The notes under the pieces are model-generated. The model searched no databases, was not told where the DNA came from, and saw only the letters and a list, made by a program, of their open reading frames with translations. Positions 48,690 to 59,711 of a stretch of DNA of 64,000 nt are shown piece by piece (the first letter of the stretch is position 1; the number at the start of each line of letters is the position of its first letter). The DNA comes from Anastatus disparis (taxonomy: Eukaryota; Arthropoda; Insecta; Hymenoptera; Eupelmidae), in NCBI GenBank assembly GCA_017163975.1, contig JAFFSR010000347.1, forward strand, positions 8,823,501-8,887,500, given 5' to 3'. Made by a program: the position numbers and the translations under genes.

Positions 48690-48896
48690 TTGCGCACGAG
48701 GGCAAGTTAATATACATGAGATTTTCCAATTGACATGGAAAATCTCATGTATATTAACGTACGTGTGCATGCATGCGAATCGACATGAAATGTCCAGTAT
48801 ATATAAACCTGTGTGTTTGTATGCGTTTGAATTGACATTAAAAATCCCATGTATATTAACGTGTGTGTGCATGCATGCGCAACGACATGTACTGTC

Positions 48897-48958
<62 letters not shown>
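48690..48958 (-). repeat. Right satellite arm, inner part
   Basis: Units here are the reverse complement of the left arm (TTGACATGAAATGTCC, GTGTGCATGCATGCG). It includes a perfect 21-bp inverted pair, GTTAATATACATGAGATTTTC with its complement (48706-48758), separated by 11 nt. It ends in a (TA)n tract. Confidence 0.85.
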
Positions 48959-48960
<2 letters not shown>

Positions 48961-51900
48961 GGCATTCTCTGTCAACGCGACACCCCCTCTGCCCAGAACA
49001 ATTTTGATCCAAATTAGGTCTACCTGGGCTCAAATGAAAGCTCTTGACTTCTACTTTCGAACGCCGTCTGGCGATTCTGAAAATTCAAAATAGCGGATCT
49101 AATATGGCGGCTGAAAGTCTTGGAATGATGGAAAAACAAGTTTTTCTTCACTCTAATAGCGAATCTGATACGAAAATTGTTATTTCTTGCCACTAATATG
49201 AAGTTAGCGACATATTTTCTTACTACTACCGTTCAAAGCGAGAAGTTAAAATTATATTTCAAGGTCATTTTGAAGGTCAAAAGTTATTTTCTGAATTTTC
49301 GAACTAGTATTCCACAAAACTAGTAGAAAACTTGATTAAGATCATAATTAGACTTGACCTTGGATCATTTTTCAAGGTCATTTTCATGGTGAGTTTTAAT
49401 TTTAATAAACCGATTCTTTCGCAGTTATACTTCTTTCATTCATGCTATCAATCGGTTCTAATTCGGAACAGTAACAGAAAAACTGTGGTTATATCCACAC
49501 TTTGAAACATTTCAGAATCACTGAAAAAGTTTGGTGAAGAAGAAACAGGTTAGCCTAGAGTATCAGCACCAAATGCAAGAATTGTTTCATAACTAAATAT
49601 TAAGTCCTTTACTCTCCCATTTTAGAGCAAATGTTGCACTAAAATTGTTCCGCATTTAATCTATTTCATCGTTCTTCACCTGTACAAAAGTTTAGGGCAG
49701 AAGAAGCACTAAAAAGTGTGGCAATGGTACAACACATTTGTGCTGCTACTGCTTTTTTGATTTGGTGCTCCTCCTGCACAAAAATCGTGTAGTATACGCA
49801 CTGAGAGAAAAAACTGACGTGACGCCGTGAATGCTATAGTTGGTGTAAGACCGTGTGACTATACACGTATACAATGCGATCTAAAATTGCAAAATTTGAA
49901 TTTTGCAATTTTTGAATTGACCTTGAAGGTCAACGACAAGGTCAGATTCGAGGTCATCAGACAATTTCTCGTTGAAAATTACTTACGGTATGACCTTAGT
50001 TTTTTGAAAAAATATCGTTTCTGGGAAAATACGGGGGTCCCATACTTTTTGATAACCCTGTAATTAAACTTTACAATGGAACATTTCTGGAATCTCTCTA
50101 ACATTTTTTATTCCTCTTTCGAAACTCCTTAAGTACCGATGCTTCTCTAAAAGTTTAGTGCGGCTGCTACTCTAACTGTTTGGTGTATCTGTGGTTCTAT
50201 ATTTCGTGCATTATCTTTCCTAAACGTTTCGTACATATAGTTCCCATCGATTTACGGCTGCTACGGATCAAAATTTAGTACTACTACTGCTCTAAAAATT
50301 TAGTACGTTTGAAGTCTTATTTTTCGTTTCTCTTCTCCTCCAAACTTTTTTCAGTGATAGAGTGAATTTGAGTTATATCGTGTGAGTCTGTTATTCCACA
50401 GCTTTTTTCATTGGACTATTCGTAGTTATTTACTTATATTCATTCTCTGAGAATCATACGAACACATTTTTCGAGAGGATTCAAATTAATTCGAAGACAT
50501 TTTTCACAACACCTGTTCTAACAGTCCTACGTTATTATATTCGAGTATTATCACTTACTTAGATGGATTGAATATGTCTACTGTAGCACGGTCCGATCGC
50601 TGTATCAACCCTCTCAATGGTAAGGGTCACATAGGTAATGATCTACGCTTGTTGTCGAACAACTTAAAACGAAGATTTCCAGATTTGCCAGATAATTCAA
50701 AAATTTGTAGTAAGTGTAGAAAGTTATGTGGATCTCCCATTTCATCTATTGGTACAAGAGATAACGAAGGCAACAACGAATATGAAAACATGGATATAGA
50801 AACGACATCAGAAAATACTGGTATTGATAAATCTGTTCAAGAAGCTACACGATCAGCTAGAGAAATCGAATTGGAAGACATGTTTTCAGAATTAAAAGAA
50901 AAGTTTTCTAGTTTAGCAGTTTCTGACCCTTTGAAACTAAGTATACTTACAATCGCCCCATCAACTTGGAATATTAGTCGAATTTCCCGTGAATTCAATA
51001 CATCAAGACATTTAGTAAGAAAGTCGAAAAAACTCAAAGCCGATGGAGGTATTTTAGCTACAACAACGGCTTAACATGGTAAAACTTTGTCAAAGACAGT
51101 AATAGAACTCATTGTTGAATGTTATAATAACGATGTGCACAGTCGGATGATGCCGGGTCGAAAAGATACTGTCTCTGTTATTATTGATGGAAAGCGGACT
51201 CAGGTGCAGAAACGTCTTCTATATTTCAATTTACGAGAACTTTACGAATTATTCAAGATAGCAGAACCAACAGTGCAAGTAGGATTCAGTACTTTCGCGA
51301 AATTACGACCAAAACATTGTGTTCTTGCTGGTGCTAGAGGAACGCATAGCGTCTGCGTTTGCACCATTCATCAAAATTGTAAATTGATGTTGGATGCAAT
51401 CGATATTCAGAAGCTCACGAATAATCAAGAAGAACCCATTTGTAGTTATAAAGATTGTTTACAGCAAATTATGTGTAAGAATCCTACACCTGACTGTCAC
51501 TTGGATGAATGTTCGAAGTGCCCTGGTTCTGAAAATCTTAGGTCTCGTTTACTTGAAATATTGGATGAAGCTAATATCTCACAAATTGAGTACTGTGCGT
51601 GGTCAGGAACGGATAGATCAACTTTGCAAAATTTAACTCTACCAGTTGAAGAATTTGTTGATGAATTATATGCCAAATTGGCGATACTCAAACCCCACTC
51701 ATATATTGCCAAACAACAAGGTAATTTCATTGCTCAAACAAAAAAGTAATCTAGGCAATGGAGAAGTTCTTGTAATGTTCGACTATTCTGAGAATTACTC
51801 TTTTGCAGTTCAAGATGCATCTCAAGCCTTCCATTTTAATAATGACCAGTGCACTGTTTTTCCAGCTACTTACTATTATAAAGAAGATTCAGAGCTGAAG

Positions 51901-53169
51901 CATGAAAGTTGTGTATTCTTGTCGAATAGTTTGAAGCATGACACTTCTTCTGTCTATACTATTCAGAATTTATTGATTCCAGAAATCAAGACAAAAGTAA
52001 AAATACTTAAAAAGATTATTTACGTAACAGATGGAGCAAAACAGCATTTCAAGAACCGCTTTCAGATAGCAAATCTTATTCATCATGAGAAGGATTTTGA
52101 TATTGAGGCAGAGTGGAATTTTCGCGCCACTGCTCATGGTAAAAGCTGTTATGATGGTCTTGGTGCAATATTTAAAAGAGAAGCTTATAGAGCTAGCTTG
52201 AAGGCGAAACCGAAAGATGCTATTCTGACGCACACATCTCTTGTGAAGTGGGCTAAAAATCATTTTGAAAATATAAGGATTTTTTATTTTACGCAGACTG
52301 AACATGATAAATTCAAAAGGAAACTCAATCGTAGGTTTCAAGATGCATTACCTGTCCCACAGATTCTTAAACATCATTCTTTTCAATTATCAAGTGACGG
52401 AAAAGTTATCATGAAAAGGTACTCGAATACTGCTAAGTCTGTATCTGTTCTACTTTAATTTTCAATGGGAAAATATACTGAATTTTTTCTATAATATTCA
52501 AGTTTTTCTATTTTTTATCCTCTTTTTTTTTAATTTTTTTTTATGTTCTGAGAGAAGTAGTACCTCCACGTGGTTCAGAATGGGTTATGCTAAAACTACT
52601 TGATAGTTCTATTGTGGAACTTTATCTTCTTTAAGGATTTTATACATGAAATTTTTAGTTCGTTGGTCCCACGATATGCACAAAGGAACAAATGTCTCAT
52701 AGGAGGTTACGTTCAACAAAACATTAATTATACAGAGTCAGAAATCATGACCTTGAAAAATGATCCAAGGTCAAGTCTAATTATGATCTTAATCAAGTTT
52801 TCTACTAGTTTTGTGGAATACTAGTTCGAAAATCCAGAAAATAACTTTTGACCTTCAAAATGACCTTGAAATATAATTTTAACTTCTCGCTTTGAACGGT
52901 AGTAGTAAGAAAATATGTCGCTAACTTCATATTAGTGGCAAGAAATAACAATTTTCGTATCGGACTCGCTATTAGAGTGAAGAAAAACTTGTTTTTCCAT
53001 CATTCCAAGACTTTCAGCCGCCATATTGGATCCGCTATTTTGAATTTTCAGAATCGCCAGACGGCGTTCGAAAGTAGAAGTCAAGAGCTTTCATTTGAGC
53101 CCAGGTAGATCTAATTTGGATCAAAATTGTTCTGGGCAGAGGGGGTGTCGCGTTGACAGAGAATGCCCC
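48959..53169 (+). mobile_element. 4.2-kb DNA transposon with arms of about 425 bp, family unassigned
   Basis: Termini GGGGCATTCTCTGTCAACGC and complement. Arms run 48959 to about 49380 and about 52745 to 53169 with few differences. It inserted into a (TA)n tract of the right satellite arm, so the duplication cannot be read. It carries one + strand gene (50568-52458), damaged by a stop and a frameshift. Positions 49381-50567 and 52459-52744 are non-coding. Confidence 0.85.
50568..52458 (+). pseudogene. DDE-like transposase of an unnamed family, two lesions
   Basis: About 630 codons. The N-terminal part holds KICSKCRKLCG, then a low-complexity acidic stretch and a helix-turn-helix-like TWNISRISREFNTSRHLVRK. 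A TAA at 51072-51074 interrupts an otherwise continuous frame. The middle has CVCTIHQNCKLMLDAI and a CxxDC/CxxC cluster (Zn-binding candidate). A frameshift near 51725-51750 (A-run) precedes the conserved core: MFDYSENYSFAVQD, QAFHFNNDQCTVFP, IYVTDGAKQHFKN, EAEWNFRATAHGK and YDGLGAIFKREAYRASL. Asp in DYSEN and TDGA and Glu in EAEW are candidate catalytic residues (inference). The core is one I know as widespread, uncharacterised protein sequence in arthropods and cnidarians. Its position between matching inverted arms identifies it as the transposase. Confidence 0.7.
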
Positions 53170-53314
53170 ATATATACCTGTAAACGACATGAAATACCTC
53201 ATATATATATATATGAGGTATTTATAGGTATTTATATGAGGTATACATGTACAGGCAAACTTTGTTTGGCCCCTGTAGGATTTTGTACTGGTTTTCAATA
53301 AATAAATAAATAAG

Positions 53315-53373
<59 letters not shown>

Positions 53374-53727
53374 GTACGTGCGTACGTTCCAATTGACGTG
53401 AAAAATCCAATATTTATTAAAGTTTGTGTGCATGCATGCGAATTGACATGAAATGTCCCATATATATGTAAACCTGTGTGTGTGTCTTCGAATTGACGTG
53501 AAAAATCCTATGTATGTTAACGTGCGTGTGCATGCATGCGAATCGACATGAAATGTCCCATATATATATAAACCTGAGGTTACTAGGATGGGTGTGAGCG
53601 TGTTGTCATAAAATGCCCCGCATATATAGAAAAGCCTGTGATTATGAGTACGTACGAGTTGACATAAAATGTCGCATATATATAATCCTGTGTGTGTGTG
53701 TGCATGGGTGCACATTGGCATAAAATA

Positions 53728-53767
<40 letters not shown>

Positions 53768-53853
53768 GTATGTGCGTGTGTTTCAACTGACGTGAAAAAT
53801 CCAATATTTATTAAAGTTTGTGTGCATGCATGCAAATTGACATGAAATATCCC

Positions 53854-53884
<31 letters not shown>

Positions 53885-53975
53885 TATAAACCTGTGTGTG
53901 TGCGTTCGAATTAACGTGAAAAATCTTATGTATATTAACGTGCGTGTGCATGCATGCGAATCGACATGAAATGTC

Positions 53976-54013
<38 letters not shown>

Positions 54014-54124
54014 CTAAGGTTACTCGGATGGGTGTGTGCGTGTTGTCATAACATGTCCCACATATATAAAAAAGCCTGTCATTATGAGTATGTACGAGTT
54101 GACATGAAATGTCCCATACATAAT

Positions 54125-54198
<74 letters not shown>

Positions 54199-54510
54199 CG
54201 CATTGGCATGAAATCCCATATATCTAAACCTGTAAGTGCGTGCGTTCCAATTGACGTGAAAAATCCTATGTTTATTAAAGTCTTTGTGCATGCATGCGAA
54301 TAGACATGAAATGTCCCATATATATAAACCTGTGTGTGTGTCTTCGAATTGACGTGAAAAATCCTATGTTTACTAACGTGCGTGTGCATGCATGCGAATT
54401 GACATGAAATGTCCCATATATATAAATCTAAGGGTACACGAATGGGTGTGTGCGTGTTGTCATGAAATGTACTACATATATAGAAAACCTCTACTCATGA
54501 GTACGTGCTA
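53170..54510 (-). repeat. Right satellite arm, outer part
   Basis: Units with TTGACATGAAATGTCCCATA, GTGTGCATGCATGCGAAT and GACGTGAAAAATCC alternate with (TA)n. A block of about 400 bp recurs (compare 53400-53690, 53810-54120 and 54270-54490). A (TG)n tract occupies 54126-54193. Confidence 0.85.
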
Positions 54511-55236
54511 ACCGACATGAAATGTCGCATATATGTATGTGCGCGTCCACATATGTTTTTCTATATACATATATATGATAAAAATTCCTTAGTACGTTTA
54601 ATTAAAAAGGAATTGTGGAATTTTTAATTAAAGCCCTCGAATTCACAAATCATAATCATAACTGATGCTCTTTAAATTCACGATTACATTTTGATTTCTT
54701 AATTGAAATTTATTTAATTAAGGATTCCTTTTGATTTTGTAATTAATGCCCTTTCAATTCACGATTAAATTTTGATTTCTTAATTGCAATTTATTCAATT
54801 AAGAATTCCTTTTGATTTTAGGATTAAAGCCCTTTCAATTCACGATTACATTTTGATTTCTTAATTGAAATTTATTTAATTAAGGATTCCTTTTGATTTT
54901 GGAATTAAAGCCCTTTCAATTCACAATTAAATTTTGATTTCTTAATTGTAATTTATTTAATTAAGAATCCCTTTTGATTTTGTAATTAAAGCCCTTTCAA
55001 TTCACGATTACATTTTGATTTCTTAATTGAAATTTATTTAATTAAGAATTCCTTTTGATTTTTTAATTAAAGCCTTTTCAATTCACGATTAGATTTTGAT
55101 TCGTTAATTAAAATATTTTTAATTATTAATTTAAAAGGAATTGTTAATTAAATAAAACTTTAATTACAAATTCAAAAAGGACTTGTGAATTAAAATTTGT
55201 TTAAAGCTCAAAATGATTTAAATATTTGCAACCCTA
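54510..55236. repeat. Right terminal inverted repeat of the hAT element
   Basis: Mirror of 32953-33450 but longer, because it holds six of the 80-bp units (AAAGCCCTTTCAATTCACGA) where the left end has three. Confidence 0.85.
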
Positions 55237-55237
55237 A

Positions 55238-56529
55238 TTCTGATCTTCACAAGGGCCATGGATCATAAATTTTTTAACTATTTCATATAATCTGGGATTC
55301 TCATTTTTATTTAGAATTTCAGCTACTATAAATTTATTAACGTCATCACTATCATAAATTTTATCATCTTTACTTGAAAATATTAGCATATGTGCATGTG
55401 GTAATCCTCTCTTTTGAAATTCTACTATGTATGAATATGCAATGCATTCTCCCAAAATATGTTTTTTAGTGATTTGCTTTATTAATATTTTAAATTTTTG
55501 ATAAAATACTTCAACAACAATATCTGGTCTATCTATTACTTCTTCACTCTGTACGATATTATTTGTGATTTCTTCCCATTTCGGATTGCATGTCACAGTA
55601 ATGAAAAAATCTGGTTTTTCAATTCTTTGTACTAATGTCATGGAATCAAGAAAATTTTGATGTAAGGAACGCGGACTTCCTCTAAAAGTTGATGGTAATA
55701 TAAGGATTTTTTCAATATTCAAACTATCATTAATTGCGTTTTTTTTTTAATTTTTAAGAAATCCATTACGTCTTGATGAAATTCCGTTCTTAAAAAATTT
55801 TGATTTTTCTTTATAAAATATAAACTTGAATTTTTTATTTGAACCCATGAACAAAAGTGGATATATAATCATAAGATTTACGTGTTTACTTATATACAGG
55901 ATTTTTATTGGTTTTTCTGCTTTCGAATAAATACATATATCTCGTTCAATAGGTAATTTACTTCCTACAAAAACTACTGCTACTTCATTACATTTAGCTC
56001 CATTATATCGATGCTTATCGAGTTATCGTTTCGTCTTGTAAATATTTTAACATCCCTAGGTATAGTTCCATTTTTAACCTTTAGAGGACGGGGAATTTCG
56101 AATTTTCAATTTCTCAGTATTTTCTATGAAAAACACATAATATGTGTCTCTAATATTGGGAAATACTCATATGCAAAGTGTCTATCCATGGTCGAGCCAC
56201 TATAGTGACTTTCCCGTCCCCTAAAGGTTAACGAAACGATTATTTTCTTTACTTTCTACTTTGTGCGTCATTTTATAAGATGCTGCGTAAGGATTATTTC
56301 TCTTAATTATAAAATAAAATATATTCAATAATTTAATAGAAAAATCCAGATCGTTTTCTATGCGGCATATATTTGCTTCTTCATTATCAAATTTGTAAAG
56401 TTGTCCATACTTTCTTGATTCATCTTCATTTGCATGTACTGCATATGTATTATGGTATATTTCTCCACAAATACGTAAAACCTGAGGATCTTCGTTAAAT
56501 AATTTATCGAATGTTGCACAAAAATACAA
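55238..56529 (-). pseudogene. Helitron 2 Rep/helicase gene, N-terminal part
   Basis: Read leftward from 56529: CGEIYHNTYAVHANEDE and YGQLYKFDNEEAN (N-terminal Helitron region), RNNPYAASYK, then a MITE insertion (56078-56227), NGTIPRDVKIFTRRND, YNGAKCNEVAVVFVG (about 55960-56005), and the replicase with LPSTFRGSPRSLHQNFLDSM, DFFITVTCNPKWEEI and EFQKRGLPHAHMLIF. The HUH histidines are intact (HAH, about 55384-55410). The frame runs into the hAT insertion at HGPCEDQ. Several frameshifts lie between 55722 and 56060. The rest of the gene is at 30430-32953, 22 kb away. No 5' TC end is identified. Confidence 0.85.
56078..56227. mobile_element. 150-bp TTAA-flanked MITE, copy 2
   Basis: TTAA at 56074-56077 and 56228-56231. 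Same length as copy 1 at 9196-9345 and in reverse orientation, with a few substitutions. It interrupts the N-terminal Helitron 2 frame. Confidence 0.88.
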
Positions 56530-56599
56530 TTATACTATTATAAACTATTATACCACTATATTTATTATACTATTATACTTATATTTATTATACTACTAT

Positions 56600-57089
56600 T
56601 ATATTAAAGTAAAGAATTAAGACTTTTTCCTTCTTATGTGAATATCTTTTGCATTATTGTCACATACATACATACACATACACACGTGCACTTTTAAAAT
56701 ACACATACACACATACCCACATATACACGTATCCATACACTTACGCTTACTCATATAGACATACACAATATCTGTCACTCCATTCCCGACTCTCCGTCTC
56801 TATATTTCCTTCCCGTCTCTCCATCTCCATCTCTCCTACTCCATTGCTCCGCCTCTGTCTCTCCGTCTCCGTTATTACTTTATTATATTACTTATATATA
56901 ATCTTATATTATATTACTACCATTATATTAATGTGAACAATTAAGCCTTTTTTACTCCCGGGAATATCGTTTGCATAATTGTCATATATATATATACACA
57001 CTCACTCACTTGCACCTATACATATACACACATACACTTACACATACGTTCACATACATTCACATGCATACATACACACTTACACAAAT

Positions 57090-57186
<97 letters not shown>

Positions 57187-57243
57187 CCCATGTATATTTT
57201 CACATAAACACATACACTCATACACATAAATACATATACACAT

Positions 57244-57282
<39 letters not shown>

Positions 57283-57295
57283 AAAAATAATTATT
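56600..57295. repeat. Duplicated simple-repeat block next to Helitron 2
   Basis: The leader TTTGCATTATTGTCACATA with CATACACA repeats and a short CTCCGTCTC tract (56608-56875) matches the start of the satellite at 27780-27990. A second, shorter version starts near 56928. A (TA)n tract of about 85 bp fills 57098-57182. Confidence 0.8.
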
Positions 57296-57313
57296 ACAAT
57301 ATATTAGTTATAT

Positions 57314-57481
57314 ACGTAACTTGGGAGTACGAAGGATGAATACAGGCGAGACTAAAGTGTTTGTCGCTTGAGCAGCAGTTGGTCGAGGGCGCGCTTCGCG
57401 CGCCCTCGACCAACTGCTGCTCAAGTGACAAGCACTTTAGTCAAGCCTGGATTCAGAATTCTTTGTACTCCCAAGTTACGT
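57314..57481. mobile_element. 168-bp GC-rich palindrome (foldback MITE)
   Basis: ACGTAACTTGGGAGTAC and its complement form the ends. The stem is about 80 bp, perfect around the centre GAGGGCGCGCTTCGCGCGCC. No target duplication is clear. Confidence 0.85.
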
Positions 57482-57769
57482 AGATAAGTTTATGTCGTTG
57501 GTAGGCCGTATGAGGAACTATAAAAATGATTTTTTAAAATTAATGATATATGTTTTATTAAAAAAAAGTAAATAATGTCATTATTTACTTATTTATTTTA
57601 CTTATTAACTGTTTAACTTTGAAAATTTGTTTAAACAAAACATTCTGTAAAGTTAAGATTTTATATGAATTTGTATGAGCATTGACATATCTAACGACAT
57701 TCTTTTGTTTTCACTAACCTACGAATTGATGTCACTCGCGTCATATACGGCCATGCTGTGCGATATATC

Positions 57770-57832
57770 GATCTGTCAATACTCCCTTAGGGAGTATAGA
57801 GCTGTCAATACTCCCTAAGGGAGTATTGACAG
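57770..57832. repeat. Doubled palindrome TGTCAATACTCCCT
   Basis: The 29-nt sequence at 57803-57831 is a perfect palindrome around one A. A similar, shorter palindrome with the same left half lies at 57773-57796, directly before it. Confidence 0.85.
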
Positions 57833-57939
57833 AGAGAATATCGTCGAGATATTAGCATGAACGTATGCAATGCCTATACAAATTTAGCGCGGCCTATAGG
57901 TATTCCACCGAATACGGCCTACGACGACATATATATATA

Positions 57940-58415
57940 TATATATATTAGAAAAATAATAATTTCATTTGATGAACAGATATATAAATATTATATATTT
58001 ATAATTGTATAACTTTATTTATTAAATTGAAATTTTATTCAGTTATCATTCAGAGAATGAAGTATTTAAATTAGTTTTCATGAAAATATATTATTGAAAA
58101 AGTTACTTGTTAACAATTTTTCATAAATAACATACATTGAACCTTAATTACATTTTCATTTGTACACGTGTTTGTATTTAAATGAATTGTAATTTATATA
58201 AGAATTGTCAACAATTAAATATATTAAAATTCATTTCATTAAAGCAATAATATTTTTATCAAGAGAAACATATTAATTTTCAAAATATATTAAATTACCT
58301 CATTTGAAAAATTATCATTACACGATATGAATATATTTTTATTAATATCGTTTTAACATAAATTTTATAAAATAAAATTTTAAAAAATTATTTATTTAAT
58401 GTTAAATTTTTTTAA
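57940..58415. other. AT-rich, nothing recognised
   Basis: Low-complexity AT sequence. Confidence 0.4.
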
Positions 58416-58418
58416 TAG

Positions 58419-58640
58419 TAGAGGGGCGATTGGCGTAATCGAGTAAGGCGCTGTGCAGATGTGCTTGCTGGTTGACAAAATCAAACCTCGAGGAGCGCGG
58501 AATCGATTCCCCGCTAGGGCGAATTTTACGGAAGCATTGTCTGCAGTACATTGTTTTTCTGGATTTTTTGGGGCGGGGATCGATGTCGTAAAGCGACCAA
58601 TCTAGGGTGATCTAGTACCACAGAAAAAAAAAACAGTTAA
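58419..58640 (+). mobile_element. Candidate tRNA-derived SINE
   Basis: A GC-rich unit of about 120 bp in AT-rich DNA begins GGGGCGATTGGCGTAATCGA (A-box-like TGGCGTAATCGAG) and carries GCGGAATCGATTCCCCGC, a T-arm-like hairpin with a B-box-like AATCGATTCC about 70 bp downstream, as in tRNAs with a long variable arm. A GC-rich tail unit with GTCGTAAAGCGACC follows, then an A-rich tail (CAGAAAAAAAAAACAGTTAA). The acceptor stem does not close, so a working tRNA is unlikely. Confidence 0.45.
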
Positions 58641-59711
58641 AAACAGTTAACATAAAAATAAATGGTTTAAAATATTTTGACATATAACAGTTTAAAACAG
58701 TTAACATTAAAAGTAAAATAAAAATTGAAGTATTTACAAATTATATTTCAGTCGCTGATATATTAGAAATTCAATATGTATACATAAACGCGATGTTCAT
58801 GTACGTCGTTGGAAACTGATGTTTATTATACAGTAAAATTTGTAGTAAATAACATGAATAATAATGCAAAAATATATAAATTAAACTTATATTTGCAAGT
58901 ACATTAAAACTCATGTGTGGATAACGCTGAAAAATAAATTAAAATTCATGCTTTTTTTACAGTGTGTGTAAGGATTTTGCAAAAACGTGAATGTGAAATT
59001 TCATTTTTATTCATAGATCTATTAGAATAAACGTTTAATTATGCGAATATGATATAAGATCTACCTCAGAATTTTTCTGTGCAAACAATAGCTCTCTATA
59101 TTAGATTTTATGAATTAAATATAGTTCACTTTTTCTTGCTTGTTTGCCGCGTGAGCTTAATTATTATTAAATTTTTTTTAGAAGAAAGCGAAGAATTGTA
59201 ATTTATACTTTATTCAAGTCGTAATAATTATATAAATATTTTGTTTTCAAAATATATCAGTAAAAAATTGATTCTTATAAAGTATATATTTTATACATGG
59301 ATTTGCAAAACTTTCATTCTTTTTTAAAAATAATATTTATGTTAAGTATAAATTTTTTATTTATTGTTCATAAAGACTTATTTAGGTTTGAGGAATAGAG
59401 ATTAGGGTTATATGAGTTCATATAATTAATTTATGGGTTTAGGGTTCATATACCTTAAACTCAGAAGCTACCCTGTTAAAAATAGATTCATATTTTTATT
59501 ATGTAATTTTGTAATGTACCAAAATTGTGTAATATTTTACGTAAAAAATTCAAACTTTCTATTGGATACTCTAATTACGTAATGTTCTGCATTTTATATC
59601 GAGATTTTATAAAAATACGTTTTAAAATATTATGGAGAAATCTAACGGTTACAAAATAAACCTATATACTAGAATTACGAATCCAAAATATGTATTTTAA
59701 GAGCAGGCCAA
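58641..59711. other. AT-rich, nothing recognised
   Basis: Short frames lack family resemblance. CAGTTAAAAACAGTTAACAT phrases repeat at 58630-58710. Confidence 0.4.

Larger units (their letters stand above)
32953..55236. mobile_element. 22.3-kb hAT transposon with nested insertions
   Basis: Termini are CAGGGTTGC on the left and, read inward, TAGGGTTGC on the right; both fit the hAT YARNG rule. Flanks CTTCTGAT (32945-32952) and ATTCTGAT (55237-55244) form an 8-bp duplication with one mismatch and fit the hAT nTnnnnAn target pattern. Shifting by one base gives a perfect TTCTGATC duplication with slightly unequal ends. Inside are subterminal repeats, satellite arms in opposite orientation, a hAT transposase pseudogene at 42987-46315, and three later insertions: a palindrome (33606-35187), an LTR element (36213-40365) and a DDE-like element (48959-53169). 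Without these it would be about 12.3 kb, still long for hAT. Confidence 0.85.

Noticed and set aside
58419..58530. Functional tRNA gene (Leu/Ser type)
   Set aside because: The T-arm-like hairpin is present but the acceptor stem does not pair and the A-box is imperfect; a SINE or tRNA relic fits better.
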